Numbered from the stretch's first letter, positions 20,199 to 34,181 are shown. The stretch is 64,000 nucleotides of DNA from Amblyomma americanum (GCF_052857255.1 NC_135505.1:57283368-57347367); one strand, 5' to 3'. Program-made: numbers and translations. Notes: generated from the sequence alone by a model not told the origin.

Positions 20199-23100
20199 TC
20201 ATGGTGTAAACACATCATGGTTAATGAATATCTTTATCGTCGAGCTAAAGTGCGTCTTCGCGCTGCTTATTCATTGCCTGCCTCGGCTTCTTCTGGCCTG
20301 TCGTCTACTCCCGGTGAGACCGTTGAGAAAAAGGGGGATTTGGACTGGTTTTGCCCCTTTCGATATAGGTGTCATGCCTCTGTGCGCTGACGGTCATGAC
20401 TGTCTTCACCGAACACACGGCCTGTAACCTGGTTCCCTAGTTTGAGGTTGAAAAGTTGCCTCCTAAGTCTTTTTTGTGAAAACGGTATAAAGCTTAACTC
20501 GGTGACGCTGGTTCCTGTAGGCGATGGTGTAATTAAAATCACAAACTCTCCTATGATCCAAGAGCAGCTGGAGGCTGCGGCCAGCTGATATCATGAAATT
20601 TCCGAGGTGGTGTCATTTGGCAAAAAGACAATATTGAGGAAATCAGCTGACTTGTATGGTGCTCTATTGCGCCTCTTTAGCCTCATCCCCATTGAAAGTG
20701 ATTGTTCCTGAACAACTTGCCTGCATACAACGTATGATTCGTGGTGTGGATCCCTCCGCAACGCTAGGAGAAATTCTTGAAGGTTTCTATGGTGCCGGTA
20801 CGTCATCGTATCAGTTTTCCGCTGTAACAGAGAGGCGGAAGGCTCCCCTATACCTTCTTGCACATGTTAGATCAAATTGTCGCCTACATCATACCGTGTT
20901 GACTCACTGCGGCCATTCCATAACAGTGTAAAATTGCTGGAGGTTTGGTCACAGTTGCATATCCTTCAGGCCACCAACGTGCTGCCGCGTTTGCAGTTGT
21001 GACCATGTATCAGAGATTCCCATTTCTGAGTCGTTCAGCTGCTTCCTTTGCCACTCTGATCACATAACCACCTGCCAGAAGTGTGCCGATTAACAGAGCG
21101 TCTTGGACATTATTCAGCGTGACAGGTGCTCGCACGCGGGTGCTTGTGCCCTACTTGGCCGAAGACTGAACTCGTACGTACAACATTGCTCGCATGGCCG
21201 CTACTGATGTGGAGGCAAGCCTAACAAAGTCGGTTGTGCCTGCGCCGGAGAAGGCTGGTGTACTTGACCATATGATTAGTACGTTCAGCGATGCGTTGTC
21301 AAAAGCCATTTCCACGCAGGCTGCTTCATCGGCCTTGGGTACCGTAACCTCGTCTACCTTTCCTCCTTCCATTCAATTGCAGATAATATTCAACTAACCC
21401 CCTCTTCTCCCTCCACGCCTGCGGGCGTAAATGACGCGCACCCAGTTTCTCTCCCTAACGCTTGTCAGTTAAATATTGAAATGATACCTCCTCCTCAGAA
21501 GCATCGTGCTTCCTCTTCTGATCCGAGTTCTAACCATCCGCATGTTCAGACCTTATAAAAGTTCGTCAGAAATTGAAAATAAATCAGCTGCGCTGTAAGA
21601 GGTTGTTTCAGCCGTATTTTTAAAGCAATAATCGTGGCGGGAACATGTGCACTCCGCTGCAATTGTCGCTCTATCTCATCTTCTTTCAATGACGTATCGC
21701 AGTTTCTTCTTAAACTTACGCCAGACAATATTTTACTACATGAATCGTGGTCTTTTGACCATTAAAAATTAGTGTGAGTTTGGAACTGATCATCGGAGCG
21801 GCAGGGTTGCGGACTGGTTAACAAAAATAACAGCGGAACAGCTTAATTGTGCGACAGTGTCTGACAAATTTATGCGACCTGAGTGTGAGATACTTGCAGT
21901 TGAAATCCTTGTTCCGCAGTCTGCCTCCTGTTACAGTGGCAAATGTCTATTTCCCCGCACTCGTTCGAACACGGATGGGCTAGATACTTTACTGCGCAAT
22001 TACAAAATTGTAGGTCTGGCTAGAGGCTTCAATTCGCCATCATGTTTTTTGGGGTTTAAGAACAGGCTATAGCGGGCATTTACTTTGGTCTTGGATGTCC
22101 GCAAATGATGTGCGCTATTAAAACAGTCGCGTCATATCTCACATGAGGACAAATTCTCATTCAGGTGTTTGTGTAACATCATCTGTTAATAGTATTGTGG
22201 TATCGTCGTGGTCCACAATTGACTACGGCACGTCAAGTGACCTCTACCCCATCACTTTCACCATTGCATGCTGTCCGCTTAGGGCTACCAGTTCCGCACA
22301 AAAATTTGTCAGTACAACACTGTTCAAGAAAATTTCAGGTCCGGCATTCTTGACTGTTATCCCCTAGGATAAATCTAACCGGGGTCGTCAAGTATTGATT
22401 TCCGTTTAAGACGCCACTCGGCGATCAATCTTTAGAGATGTTAAAGATAACACTCCTTCGAGCTGGTAGAATGGAAAATGCGGAAAAGCCTATTGGGAGG
22501 AGGGGGGGGGGAGGGGGAGCTGAGAAATGCTGCATGAAAGAGACTACGCATAACCAGTGCCCAAAGGCCTGGGTAAATAACAAATTCTTCACAGGTTCTT
22601 TTAAAAGAAGGATATCTAAAGCTAAGGACGAATACAGTGCAAATCTTGACACCTATCTGTCTAACCCTGTCAATGGGAAGTCTGTCTACAGACACATGAA
22701 ACGTACTACCGGGCTGCCCTCTTCTGATATCACTCAATCCACAGTACTGCCCCTTCTGCAAGAAAAACATAAACTGGGGGCCATAGCTCATGGCCTTGCT
22801 GCGCGTTTTTTTGCTCGCACTACCTTTCCTTCAACTCAATTTCAGTTAGGTGCAGACTTCACTTAGGTCTCTATATCTGATTTAATTAAACTCAATTTCA
22901 ATTAAGTGCAGACTTCACTTAGGTCTCTGTATCTGATTTAGTGTGTAGTTAAATTTTTGGACTTTGTGAAAACGAAATGGCGCAGTAAATGACTCACATC
23001 TCGGTGGACACTCGAACTGAGCCGGGAGAGAAGGGAGGATGGTGGGAGTGAAAGATAGGAAGAGAGAAAGAGGTCGTAATTGCCGGCAGCCTGCTGCTCC

Positions 23101-24446
23101 TGCGATTGATGGACTAAGAGTTGGCATGCTGAAAATACTAGTGAAAGATATTGCCCCGGAACTCTTGCAGATTGTGAAATTAAAAACAGCGCAAATATTT
23201 TATTGCTAAAAGACCAGGGAAAGGGCTTCAATCTCAACAATATTCTGATCTGACAATAGCTCTCACTTCAACTTCGGTTAAGTTTGAGGAAGGGGGTCTT
23301 AAGACGCCTCAGGAATAATGTTCTGAACCTTGAAGGCTTTATCGAGGCTCACATTGGTTCCAAAGTGAGAGTTCGATTTTGACTACGCGCACATAGATTT
23401 ACAAAGACGTATCAGGGTTGCTTTTAGAGAAAAAGGGGTATGAGCTTTGGTTACTTTGGATGTTGCAAAGGCGTATGACAACGCTGAACGCAGCATTCTG
23501 GTTGAAAAACTAGCGTTTTTACAACCTCCTTGGTACCTCTTCGCGTTGAGAAGATAGTTCTTGAGGAACAGGTCATTTTCTTGAACTAAGGGCACTTAAA
23601 ATTTTAACACATACACCCCCTCTAGAGGTGCCCAACAAGGCTCCGTTCTCTTGCCATTTTTCTTTAAAATACTAAGGCGTGATATCCCTGTTCACTCAGA
23701 CGTCAAAATTTATGTGTATGCGGAAGATATAGCTTTTTTCGCTTCTAAATATCTTCACAACCCACATTAATTGTTCCAGAACTATTTAAATGCTCTGGAA
23801 TTTTGGCTGGACAGCCTAGAGTTGACTTTTAATGTGAACAAGTAATGAAATTAGTGCTTGCGCACTATTAATTTCCGATCATTCTGCAGTTTGAAACAGT
23901 CCGCTGTTTCGCAAATTTTTTCTTCTTGCAGCCATCTGCACCACACTCGGTATATCATACGGATTGATATAATAATGAACTCTGTATACTGTACTCATAT
24001 CTTTCGAGATGCAGAGCTCAACAGTCTCTTAAGAGTGTTCACCAGTGAAAGTGTCCATACGAAATACATGGTAACTTTCAGAAGCTGTAGCGTGCCTAAA
24101 AATTGCTCGATTTTCATGAGGTCTGTGGCAGCGTTGTCTTCTTTAATGAATGGAGGAAATGTTGCAGACAGACATTATTTTCTAAGTTTCATTTTTTTTT
24201 TACAAATGAGAGGTAAATACCCACAAAAAGTGCACCTTTAGATAAGTCGGTCTTTCATGTCATCTCTTGAAAAAACTAAGCCAAATATCTGAATTTCGTC
24301 CGCAACATTTCCTTCCTTTTTCTTTCTTGATTCTCAAGACGCAATTTCCATTCATGTCGAGCGTAGTATTTGCGCTTTACAGGCTCTGAAATTTGTGTAT
24401 GTATTTTCTGCGTGGATTTGAAAGTCGCGCCAAATTTGACTAGCGC
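20199..24446 (+). mobile_element. Decayed non-LTR retrotransposon, unit B (LINE-1B)
   Basis: Same element and same domain order as LINE-1A: the ORF1 motif MIRGVDPSATLGEILEGF at about 20731, the Ser/Pro-rich ORF1 end (21194-21560, here cut by a frameshift near 21375), endonuclease (about 21588-22367), pre-RT region (22438-22866) and RT blocks with YAED (about 23383-23850). Its first about 960 bases differ from LINE-1A at well over twenty sites; beyond that differences are rare. Its first 40 bases agree with unit C rather than unit A. Confidence 0.7.
22478..23856 (+). pseudogene. Non-LTR reverse transcriptase remnant, LINE-1B
   Basis: Carries the same broken RT as unit A, with AKAYDNAERSI near 23465 and YVYAEDIAFFAS near 23715, so the catalytic loss predates the array. 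The G-run in the pre-RT region is shorter than in unit A. The frame from 22438 to 22866 is open for 142 residues because of that length change, which does not restore a working protein. Confidence 0.7.
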
Positions 24447-24947
24447 GATGTGGCTCCATCTGACGTCAGAATAATTTGTCGCTACTACACACTACCATAA
24501 GCCTCTTGGTTGTCAGTGTTCGTGCGCGCAGGTTTTTACTCAGAACTTGGACGGATCTGAGCTCTTTCTTTCCTTTTTTCTTGCTTGGGCTGTATTCGGA
24601 AAGGATTTCCAAGTTTCTTTTTTGATAGCGCACTTGGTGCGGAAAGGAAGTGGAATGCAAGGCCACACCCAGTTCCCCCTTTCTCTCCCGGCAGCCACAC
24701 AATAAGGCATTGTTAGTGCCAAAACACAGGATGGGGGCTCCCTATTCAAGACAGTGTGGTGAAAGAACAGCATTGTTCCTTGCCCAGCGCAAGGGCGCAG
24801 TGACCCAGGTGTCGATACAAGTCAAGAATGACGCTGCAAAGATTCCTCATAGGAGGGCCTCGAGCCGATAGCGGCGCTTACAAGAACCCACACGCCTGGT
24901 TGTTTGAAAACCGGTACTGGTACGCACGCCGAGCCGGGAGTCAACGG

Positions 24948-25264
24948 GTCGGGTCGAGTCAATTCCGCCGCAAGGGGTAGGTGACTAAACTCGACCCTGA
25001 ACCAATGTGCTTGTAAACGCTGTTGGGTCGAAAAGCAGGGTTATTGAGAGGGAGGTGGATAAATGGGAACTTGCTTTCCACGTGCGCCGCCGCACCTCCG
25101 ATACAGCGATGGCGTGCCTCAATCTTGGAGGCTGCTACAGCTTGCTCGACGCTTGGCGTCGCTTCAGCTGAACCGGTCTCGAATCGCTAAAATCGAGTTC
25201 ATGCAAACACGCAGTGGTTGATTTGGATTGACCATGCTCAACCCGACCCCCGATTCGACCCGAC
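24948..25264. mobile_element. Possible small inverted-repeat element (unit B)
   Basis: Copy of the 4752-5068 block with the same GTCGGGTCGAGTC inverted ends. It adds no independent support because it came with the unit duplication. Confidence 0.35.
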
Positions 25265-26795
25265 ACTATCAGGTTCATGTAAAGAGGGCTAATGGCGTAC
25301 ACTGATTGTCATGACGTAACGATTAACCTCCTTTCACTGAGGCACTTGCCAATCACCTGCGATTTCACGCTACACTCGCGGACCACTATGTATGCCAGTG
25401 CAACAGGCCACATCAAGGGGACAAAGGACCGTCTCCTTCCTTTTCCTGCCCAGCCCCTGCTGCACTGCAACTGCGACGTCATGAGAACAGGCCGAAGCCA
25501 ACGTTCGGCTTTGGCTCCAAGCTAGTGAAACCAGAATGTGTCGGATCGGCATCCAAACATCGGTTCTCTAACGAATCTTTGGTCAAGCGTCGCTCTTTTT
25601 CCCGAATTCTCCTTGCGACCAGGCATATCTCTGGCAGAATGTTTGCGTTATCAGTGCAGGGGCTGTCCACTGTACGCGGGTGAGCACGGTTGCACCTTAT
25701 CTGCAGAAAGGAGCTCGCGGATTTCCGAGGCCCCCAATCCAGAATAGACATCTCTGTGGTGGAAATAACGTGATGTCAAAAGTTCATGGCCTGATTGGCA
25801 AAATCATCTAGTTTTGCTCTTGAACCGGTTTCGCATGTGTCAAGCGTTCCCCAACCGTCTTTATTCTCTAAATTAAATACAGATACTGCGCCATTTCCTT
25901 TCCCCTAAAACCAATTATTATTATTATTAAATACGCGTCGATTTGCGCCACACCTAGTCGCACCTCCTGCACTAGGCTTCCAAAAGTCGCACATTTCAAT
26001 CAGAAAAAAGCTCGGGAGGGGCGGTATATAAATACATATATAAAATTTATAATACATAAAAGTATACAATATTTAAAATATATAAAAGAACATAAAAAGT
26101 AGAGCTCACATTAAGAGTTTTTTCGAAACCATAGTAGGTGTGGAATGTTCGATTTCCAACCTCTGACGTCATGACAATTCAGGTGCCCTGCCGTTTTTGT
26201 GTTCAGAAAGAGCACACGCGGTTCGCGAAGCTGCAGCGGCTTTTTCCTATTAAATTGTAGTTTTTATTATTTTTAACAATAAACCACTACTAGCAACTTT
26301 GCCCGGAACAGTTGGTAGCCGCTTGTGCAATGACGAAATTCGCGTTCAAAGTCACCACGAATAGCGACAGGACAATCTCAGTGCTTTTGCAAACCACACA
26401 TCTCATCCTTTTACCCAAGTCTGATTAGTTCCGTGGTGATATTATAAGCAGTGAAGGAGATATGAAACGAAGTATTTTTGCAGTAATTTAGTTACTGAAG
26501 TGACTATCGCCCATAAATAAAGTGAAGAATTTGCGACGCCGATTGCAAAAAACGTCCTCGGTGGTCATACCGAAGAGGAACAAGATAAGGCGCTAAAAAC
26601 ATCGACAACAACCCAGAATAATGTAGAAATAGTTGCGCCTGGCTGCATTCCTTCTAGATAACGCTGATCGCATCTCGCATAACAAAGTGATATTCCCGTG
26701 CGCCAACGGCTTGAACTCAAACAAGTAGTACAACAGTTTCGCGGCACTCCTATTCTCAAAGAAGCATCGGCCGGATGCTAAAACAAAAAATAAGG
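25265..26795. other. No gene recognised (unit B)
   Basis: Copy of 5069-6599, including the AT-rich stretch (about 26019-26100). No new open frame arises from the few substitutions. Confidence 0.6.
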
Positions 26796-27446
26796 TCAAC
26801 AGCAGAAAAGACAATGCAAAATAAACACTGGCAGTGTAGGCAATGAGAGAGCGAAAAGCTTTTCACAGAGGCCGCGTCGTCGAATCGGCGTCCACACTCG
26901 TACACGGTCTCCAGGCTTGAATTGCCTGTGTCGGCAGAGGAATACGCGGAATACTGAAAAGCCAGCAAATGTGCTGAAGGTGTTCCTAAGGTGTGTCAAA
27001 AGATGACTCACATTCATCTGTTCTGGCTAGGCTAAACCAACGCTGCTTCTAACTGCAGGCTGTATACCCCACCCTATCATTGTAAATGTATTTTCGCAGA
27101 AAAGATGCGATTGAGCTTAGGGGGACCAAAACCGGAAAACGTACTTTTTCTTTTGGCAGCTGAGTGGTGGGTCACTGGAAAAAGGTTCATTCTGTGACCA
27201 CCACCCCTTTAGACGGGTTATTCTTATGTGCATCCGTCTCCCTGCTTTGGCAGGATTTACACAGAAAGTTATCGGCCCTACTTTCTGTTTGCAGAAGAAC
27301 TAACACTTGCGTGTCGCGCTGGAGGAGATGTCGCGGTAGAATTTGCACACCTGAAGGGGTAATAGAAGTTCCCTCCTTTTTGTGGTACTTAAGTGCTGCC
27401 ATCTATCGACAGAAAAAGTTCAAACCTGAGTTGCCTTGTAGCTGGT
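26796..27446 (-). pseudogene. Ty3/gypsy integrase fragment (unit B)
   Basis: Copy of 6600-7250 with the same FKPGDRVRVWTPIRRRGL motif on - (frame 26796-27017). I see no difference that changes the reading. Confidence 0.55.
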
Positions 27447-27455
27447 GAGCCCTCT

Positions 27456-29882
27456 TAAAAAGTACCTCGCAGTTGAAAACACTGGAAACTGATTCTAGCA
27501 CCTTTGGACCTGAAGACAGCTGAAACCAAGCGGGCACACTAAATGTCAGTTAGAATCACTGATGTGCAACTTGCCATTCTGATAAGAGAAATACATGCAT
27601 GGAAATCTTTAAGTAACACGCGAAAAGAAATCGATGCGTGCTTATTTTAGGATTTGTAAACAATTTCCGGCCATATAACGGTTTTGACTATGTTCTATGT
27701 TCTTCAACATTTTTATCCTTTATCTTTCTTAATGATATGTATTGACTCCAGAGAAATGTAATAGATCTTATGTTAATTCGCGAAGCTGTACTAAATCAGT
27801 GTGCATTCATCTTTGGTGAAAGCGTATTACGAAGTACATAACTGAATGCTGAGGTTTTCAACATCTTCGATAATTTTTATTCATGACTGCCTCGTACGGG
27901 CATCAAGCACAATCAAGCTGTCAATGGAAGCTTTTCTCGCCTGTTGACCCCCATATTTTGGATGGAAATAAAGCATCGAATCAAACATGCCAAAATGAAG
28001 TGAAATTTCTGTGAAGGCTTTATAGTTTCCTTTGAAGCTGTTATGCGCCAATGATACTGATGTTAGAGACGACTAATTATCAAAATATTGCTATAACTTG
28101 GCGATTCTTCTAAATGCATCAAGCGGAACTGCTAAAAAATATACCCAAATGTTTCTTGCAATCGAAAATATTGAGCCTTGGAAAGTACAGTCGCTTACTA
28201 TACGCTGTACGCAATCTAAGCATCCTTGTCTAGAATTGTGTTGGTGCTACCCGCTTGGCTTTATGTTTTCGAAAAGAAAAGAACAGGGCATCATAGGAGA
28301 TGAAATAAAATGATCAAGGATGTGTTTATTATGAGCAAAAAAATAAGTTCCTTGGCAATATACAGACAAGGAGCCAAAGTCTCAAGACTACCGCAGAAGC
28401 CTGGGTACATTCATTACTCAGTGAGATAGTTTCAAGAAGAAACCAAATTAAGTGCTTGCGCAATGTCATAGCCCTAAATAAAATGGGCGCAATGTTGAGT
28501 GAAATAACTTTTCAGTGTCTTAAGTTGAATTAACAAATATGAGAACGGGCATTAGGTGTCGCACTAGCGATTATATTGCAGATACAAGACGTAAATGAAC
28601 TTGGGATTTAAAGAGTGAAAACGGTTATTAAACTGATCTTCCTTTTTACCCAGCTGGGTTATCTAAGCGAGAACAAAGCAACGCTGAAATTAAATGCTTC
28701 AGGACAGAAACGGTTCTTTTCCATCAAGTTACTTTTCTCTGCGATTGGACTTAGCAAATTAATTTGCACGAATAGCCTTCATTTTTTTGTCTGCAACAGT
28801 GAAATACTTATACAATCATTTTGATCTGTTTTTTGAGGGTTGTGAAGGTAACGAAATAGCAGTTATGCCCCTGTTCGCAGCGTAATGTACTGCGACGCTG
28901 CGACAGAATGTCGGCTGCACTTTGTGATTACTGCTCTTGAGGTGGTCGTCAAGTAGTGGTTCCAAGTTGACATTACGAACAGTAGCGACAAATGAAACTG
29001 GTTCCTATTGCATTGTATTTGCTATATTTATGTTCGAAAAAAACAAAGTGCTACCACCAGAAGACCTGCCAATATCGCGACATAGCCTGTCCGGACTCAA
29101 GGGTCCGGGTGATAAGTGATAAGCTGGGGTGATAAGTGCAAGGTGTGAGTGATCAAAAGCGCGTACTGAAGCTATTGTATATTGGTAAGGTCAACAGCGC
29201 CACATGTGGGGCTGGTGAGCTCAAGACGAAAGCTTTACTCAAGAAAAACTATTCCAGTTCTGTAACTGAATAGTCTGCACTAAGTACACCATAAGAAACA
29301 GTCGGTATTTGGAAAGTCTTCTTCCTAGCAGTCTCTAAAGGAAATGGTTTCCTACAGGCGCAATATTAGTACTTTTACGGAAGATGGAAAAGAATCCATA
29401 GCGCTTAGTGTCGGCGCCCAAGCGCAAAAAATATTTAAGACAAACACACCGATATGCTTTCTTTTATCAGTATCGTCAATCACGCGTACACCAAAAAACT
29501 TTACAAGCCGAACTGTTGGGAAACTTGAATGTGTTAAGGTGTTCTTTTTGCCAGTAAATGGGTGGAAAAGTAATCACCGTCGAGACACAACTGTGTGGGG
29601 GGGGGGGGGGGGCAGCAACTGTTCTGAATAGCACGTAGTGAGTGCTGTTGGACATAGACCGGTAAAAGTGGTGAAAGACCGTCTTCCAAGGTTTTCCTCC
29701 ATGACATAACTAATCGGGATGCGCTTGATAGCAACCATACTTCACAGCAGCAGCAATCACTTATATATTTCGATATCTCTTATGACACAAGTTTGTGTGT
29801 TTTACGCAATCTAATACTGCATGGTTGCTGTGGAAACTAAAGGTGCTACATAGCGTAGTGCATCATTCACGGTTATAAAATT
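27456..29882. other. No gene recognised (unit B spacer)
   Basis: Copy of 7260-9682. The G-run is 16 long at 29597-29612 against 13 in unit A. No recognised element. Confidence 0.55.
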
Positions 29883-29896
29883 TAATACTTTCGAAA

Positions 29897-30123
29897 GCAC
29901 TGGGAGAGCCGGCTCGTCAGCTGCGAGCTCGCCGTCCAAAAGAGGATGGTAGAGCACGCACGGGATGCAGCCAAACTCAGTGGAGCCCTGGACTGAGGGA
30001 CCACCCTTTGCTGAAGAAGCCTTCCCTGCAGCGCAGCGTGAAGACAGCGACACGCGAAGCAAGCAAGAAGACTTCTGATCGCCTAAATACTTATGATTCA
30101 ATAAAAGTTTTCCTATCCTATCC
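29897..30123 (+). mobile_element. 227-bp retroposed insertion specific to unit B
   Basis: Unit A has an unbroken site here (9681-9700). In unit B, TAATACTTTCGAAA occurs on both sides of the extra sequence (29883-29896 and 30124-30137), a 14-bp target-site duplication. The insert ends in AATAAAAGTTTT followed by CCTATCCTATCC, that is, a polyadenylation-like signal and a short tandem-repeat tail. That is the form of a 5'-truncated non-LTR element or a SINE that moved by target-primed reverse transcription on +. I do not recognise coding motifs in it and no tRNA promoter boxes are evident, so a truncated non-LTR 3' end is my preferred reading. Confidence 0.85.
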
Positions 30124-30450
30124 TAATACTTTCGAAAAAATAAATGTGTAAACATGATTGTCCATTTCTTGAACGCTTGCATGAAAGGTTCCAGAAGGGG
30201 TAGTGATCTATATTGCTACGGATAATGTCCGGTGGGTGCGCGCTATCCGCACTTTGTTCGCCGCGATCTGTGCCTTGTGCTCCGGTCGTACTTGCGTCTG
30301 CCAGGACATCAGCCCACGTAACATCTTTGGTGGATTTGTCGGTGCGCGATTTCCACGCCACGCAGCTCCGAAGCGGTCGTCAGGCTGTGCCTACTACCAT
30401 CAGGGCTCAAGCTGGCGCGTCACGAACCAATTCTGCCGCTCCCTTCGTAG

Positions 30451-31175
30451 TGATGGCTCCTCCGCATGACCTCGGTACCTTTTCTGATAACTATGGCACC
30501 TATGTCGATGATTGGCTCAGCCTGTACGAACGAGTGAGCAGGTATAACATGTGGGATCGCACTGTGATGCTGGCGAGTACGATGTTCTATCTTAGCGGCA
30601 CGGCCCAGATCTGCAACGAAACTGACGAAGACGAACTGACGAGCAGGGACACGTTTAATGGAAAACGTCGTACTTTGTTTGAAAGTCCCGATGACCGGAC
30701 GCTCTCCGCGAGAAAGCAGCTCACGTCACACGCCCAGTCGTCAACAAAAACTTATGTCGCATATATATTGTAGATATATTGGCGCTTTGCGACATAATTG
30801 ACGCCGGCATGACTGAGTCCGACAAGGTGGGCCATGTTCAGAAAGGGATTGCGGATGATGCTTTTAATTTACTTGTTTGAAAAGGCTGTACTGCCGTCGA
30901 TACAATCATAAAAGAATGCCGTCGCTTCGAGCAGGTTGCAAGTCTCCAAATTCCACAGCCATTCTCTCGGCTGCTTAATACAGCCGCCACCTTTTCCTGC
31001 GAGGAACAGCGATTATCGTTCCGCGAGTCCATCCGATGATGTCCCTGTCGCCAACAATGTTACTCCGATTGTTCGCCGCGAACTGGAGGCCTTTGCGCCA
31101 GTGATGCCCCGCCCGCCTGCACCTGATAACTCTCTATCTGCCGTGTCGCTGATCCAGGCCGTCGTGCGAACGTAA
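30451..31175 (+). pseudogene. Ty3/gypsy Gag remnant, gypsy-1B
   Basis: Same MAPPHDLGTFSDNYGT and FYLSGTAQ motifs as unit A, with the same stop at 30773 and the same downstream frame changes. No repair relative to A. Confidence 0.75.
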
Positions 31176-31831
31176 CTCGCTAACCTGATCCTCCCTCAGG
31201 CAGTGTACACCATAAGAAGTCCGGACACCCACCAGCAACCTCTCTCTGTTTTTCGTCGCACCAATTATTCTCTGCCGCGTTACCGCCATTGCATTGAGTT
31301 GTCCATGATAGACGACCGCCCCATCTGCTTCCGCCGCTCTCTCACTGGCCGCATCGACCGCCATTGCAGCAGTCCATGGACTTCACCGTCCCATAGCGTC
31401 TTCCCCTCCTTCTATAATCTTGCCCCTTCCCCGCAACTTCTCGCCACGAGCCCCGTCCGAACCATCTGATGGCGCCGTTCCCAAGCCGTGCCGATGATTC
31501 CCCCTCTCTGTCGCCGCAAGGCCTCCGCTCTCGTTCCCCACAGGCGCCGTCCAATACCCGCTTCCATTAGGAAAACTAAATGATGCAGCTCCCGGAGGTG
31601 ACGCTGCACCAACGACCCGGATCACAAATCCTCTATCGACTACTCGACCGAATCTCCTGGACGTCGCTATTTTCCGAGCTCCTGTGAGGGCCCTGATTGA
31701 CACCTGTGCTCATGTATCAGTGATGTGTGCTGCCCTCCGCCGTCGCCTCCACAGTCCTCACGCTTCCACGTCTCGTGTGCGTGTTGCGGATGGTGGCATG
31801 CCTGCTGTCGACGGTATGTGTACCGCGTGAG

Positions 31832-32056
31832 ATAATAGCGAGATATTAGCGCGATCCGCGATTAGCTACCGTGATCCGCTTCCGCGAGGCGTCACTGCGT
31901 ATGCGCAGATCATCCTATGGACGCCAGATGGCGCTACGTGCCCGTCAGCTGCGCTCGTGCAAGCCGCGTCGAAACCAAACAGCGTCTACCCAGCGGTGCA
32001 CTGGAGTAGCGTGTCACGGTACCGGATCGCGGATCGCGCTATGCTATAGCTCTCTA
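31832..32056. mobile_element. MITE inserted in gypsy-1B protease
   Basis: Copy of 11391-11615 with the same inverted ends, at the identical place in the protease. The MITE insertion is therefore older than the array. Confidence 0.7.
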
Positions 32057-32583
32057 CTATTGCCGGCGAGAGTATACCGGTTAAGTTCACCGTGCTGTCC
32101 ACCTGTGCCCATGACCTTATCCTCGCCTTGGATTTTCTGACTCACCATTCCGCCCTCATCGCTTGCGCGCAGGGTGTCCTATTCTTCGAATTTCCACTGC
32201 TGGATTCGGACCCATGTCGATGTATCCCTGCGACTGTTCTGTACCGAATATGCTCACATGTCATTACGCGCCGCCTTTTTCGTTCCACTGACCCCATGGC
32301 ACACAGTTCAATATGGTGACTATCTCGTTACGCTCAATCTGGACATCCTACTGGTCCATAATGTTGCCCTAACCCAAATTACCGCCACCGTCCACGCACA
32401 TGCTTCTCTCTGCCTTCTCTGAAATTCGGCATCTCTTCCCAAGTGCTCTCGTCCGGCATATGCCTGGCTGCGCACTCCCCTCTGGTTCCTTGCCATATCC
32501 CTAATTTGACCGGCACCCTTTTTCACGACACCGCCGTCCCGCGCCGGCCGTCTCCATAGTCGACGGACGCCTTCCCGCCCATT

Positions 32584-33451
32584 ATAGTCACCAACCTCCG
32601 TCCTGACCGAGCTGCGAAACTTCGTGCCCTTCTTGAATCTTTTTCGGGTATTTTTGATGTGAAGAACGCCGGGCTGGGCCAAACTCTCGCCGTCAGTCAC
32701 CGCATTGACACCGGCGATACCACTCCCATCCGCCGCCGCCCCTCACGCCGTGCGTCAGATTATCAATTCCGGAGGTACTAAAATGCTCGCCAAAAACATT
32801 ATCTAATCCTCACACAGTCCCTGGGCATCCCCCATCGTACGTGTCAAAAGAAAGGATGGCTCCTGGCGTGTTTTTTGCATTCATTATCGCTACTTGAATA
32901 AAATCTAAGAAAGGACGTGTACCCCCTGCAGCGTATCGATGACCAACTTGTCTGCCTCCGTGGTGCCAAATTATTTGGATCCATATATCTTCGCTCCGGT
33001 TACCGGAAAAATGCTGTTGATAACCAGCACCGTGACAAGACCGGCTTTGTGACCGCTGATGGACTTTATCAATTTAAAGTTATGCCTTCGGATTATGCAA
33101 CGCGCCACCACTTTCGAACGCGTGATGGATGCCCTTTTGCAAGACGTTAGGAGGTCCACCTGCTTGCGCCAACTGGATGACGTCATTGTCTTTTCGACCA
33201 CCTATTCCGCTCACATCGCTGACCTCTCCCAGATGCTTTGCTTGTTTCGTCATGCCGACCTGCAGCTCAACTTGTCTAAGTACCGTTTCGTGCGCCGAGA
33301 GCTCACCATATTGGGCCATGCCGTCGTCAACACGGGGGTGCACACTGACCCTGATAAGATCCCAGCCGTCATAGACTTTCCCCAGCCACGTTCTTGTAGC
33401 GACGTCCAAAAGCTTCTTAGGGTCGTGCTCCTACATTCGTCGCGTCCTTGA
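32584..33451 (+). pseudogene. Ty3/gypsy reverse transcriptase remnant, gypsy-1B
   Basis: Same RT as unit A, including LRQLDDVIVFSTTY in place of the YLDD block. The preceding block reads FKVMP then shifts frame because one T of the PFGLC codons is missing near 33087. A Cys of the SKCRF motif is Tyr here (SKYRF). Confidence 0.8.
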
Positions 33452-33569
33452 AAGCTTCGCCGACATCGCCTTGCCCTCTCACCGACATCCTGAATAAAGA
33501 CGCCACGTTCAACTGGGGACCTGCCCAAGGAAAGCGTTTTCCAACCTGATACTGAAGGTTACTACCACG

Positions 33570-33970
33570 CGTCCTGGCGCACTTTGATGTGGCCGCTCCA
33601 AGTGAAGTCCGCACTGACGCCAGTGGCTACGGCATCGCGCTTTCCTGTCTCTGCGGCAATCCAGACAGCGCCGTGTCAACGCCTACGCCAGGCGCCTCCT
33701 CCCTGTCGCGGAGCGGAATTCCTCAATTATCGAACGTGAGTGCTTTTCCCTTGTCATGGGTGTTGGGAAATTCCGCCCAAATTTATACGGCTGCCATTTA
33801 GAATTGCCACAGACCACTATACGTTGTGCTGGCTCTCTTCTCTGAAAGACCCTACAGGACGGCTTAGTCGTTGGGCATTTAGCCTCTGCAGCAGTACCAT
33901 TACCATATGCTCTTTAAGTCTGGTGGCCTACACGCCGATGCCGACTGCCTTTGCCATTCCCCTTTTAGCT
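33570..33970 (+). pseudogene. Ty3/gypsy RNase H remnant, gypsy-1B
   Basis: PSEVRTDASGYGI and [20 protein letters not shown] are present as in unit A. A two-base gain at about 33885 shifts the frame just after RWAFSL. Confidence 0.75.
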
Positions 33971-34181
33971 AGTGTGACAATCCTGGCAATGACAGCGAAG
34001 ACGCTCTGGGCTCTCTCTGTCTGCTCTCGCTCACATCTGCGAAGAACTGCGCCACTATGCCGAGCTGCGCTGAATTTTTGACAGAATCAACACCGCCCCA
34101 CGCGACCCTCCGATGCGCCGCTTTGTGCTATGTGATGAAGTTGTATACTGCAGGAGCATTATCAAGCTGTCCCAAACATCC

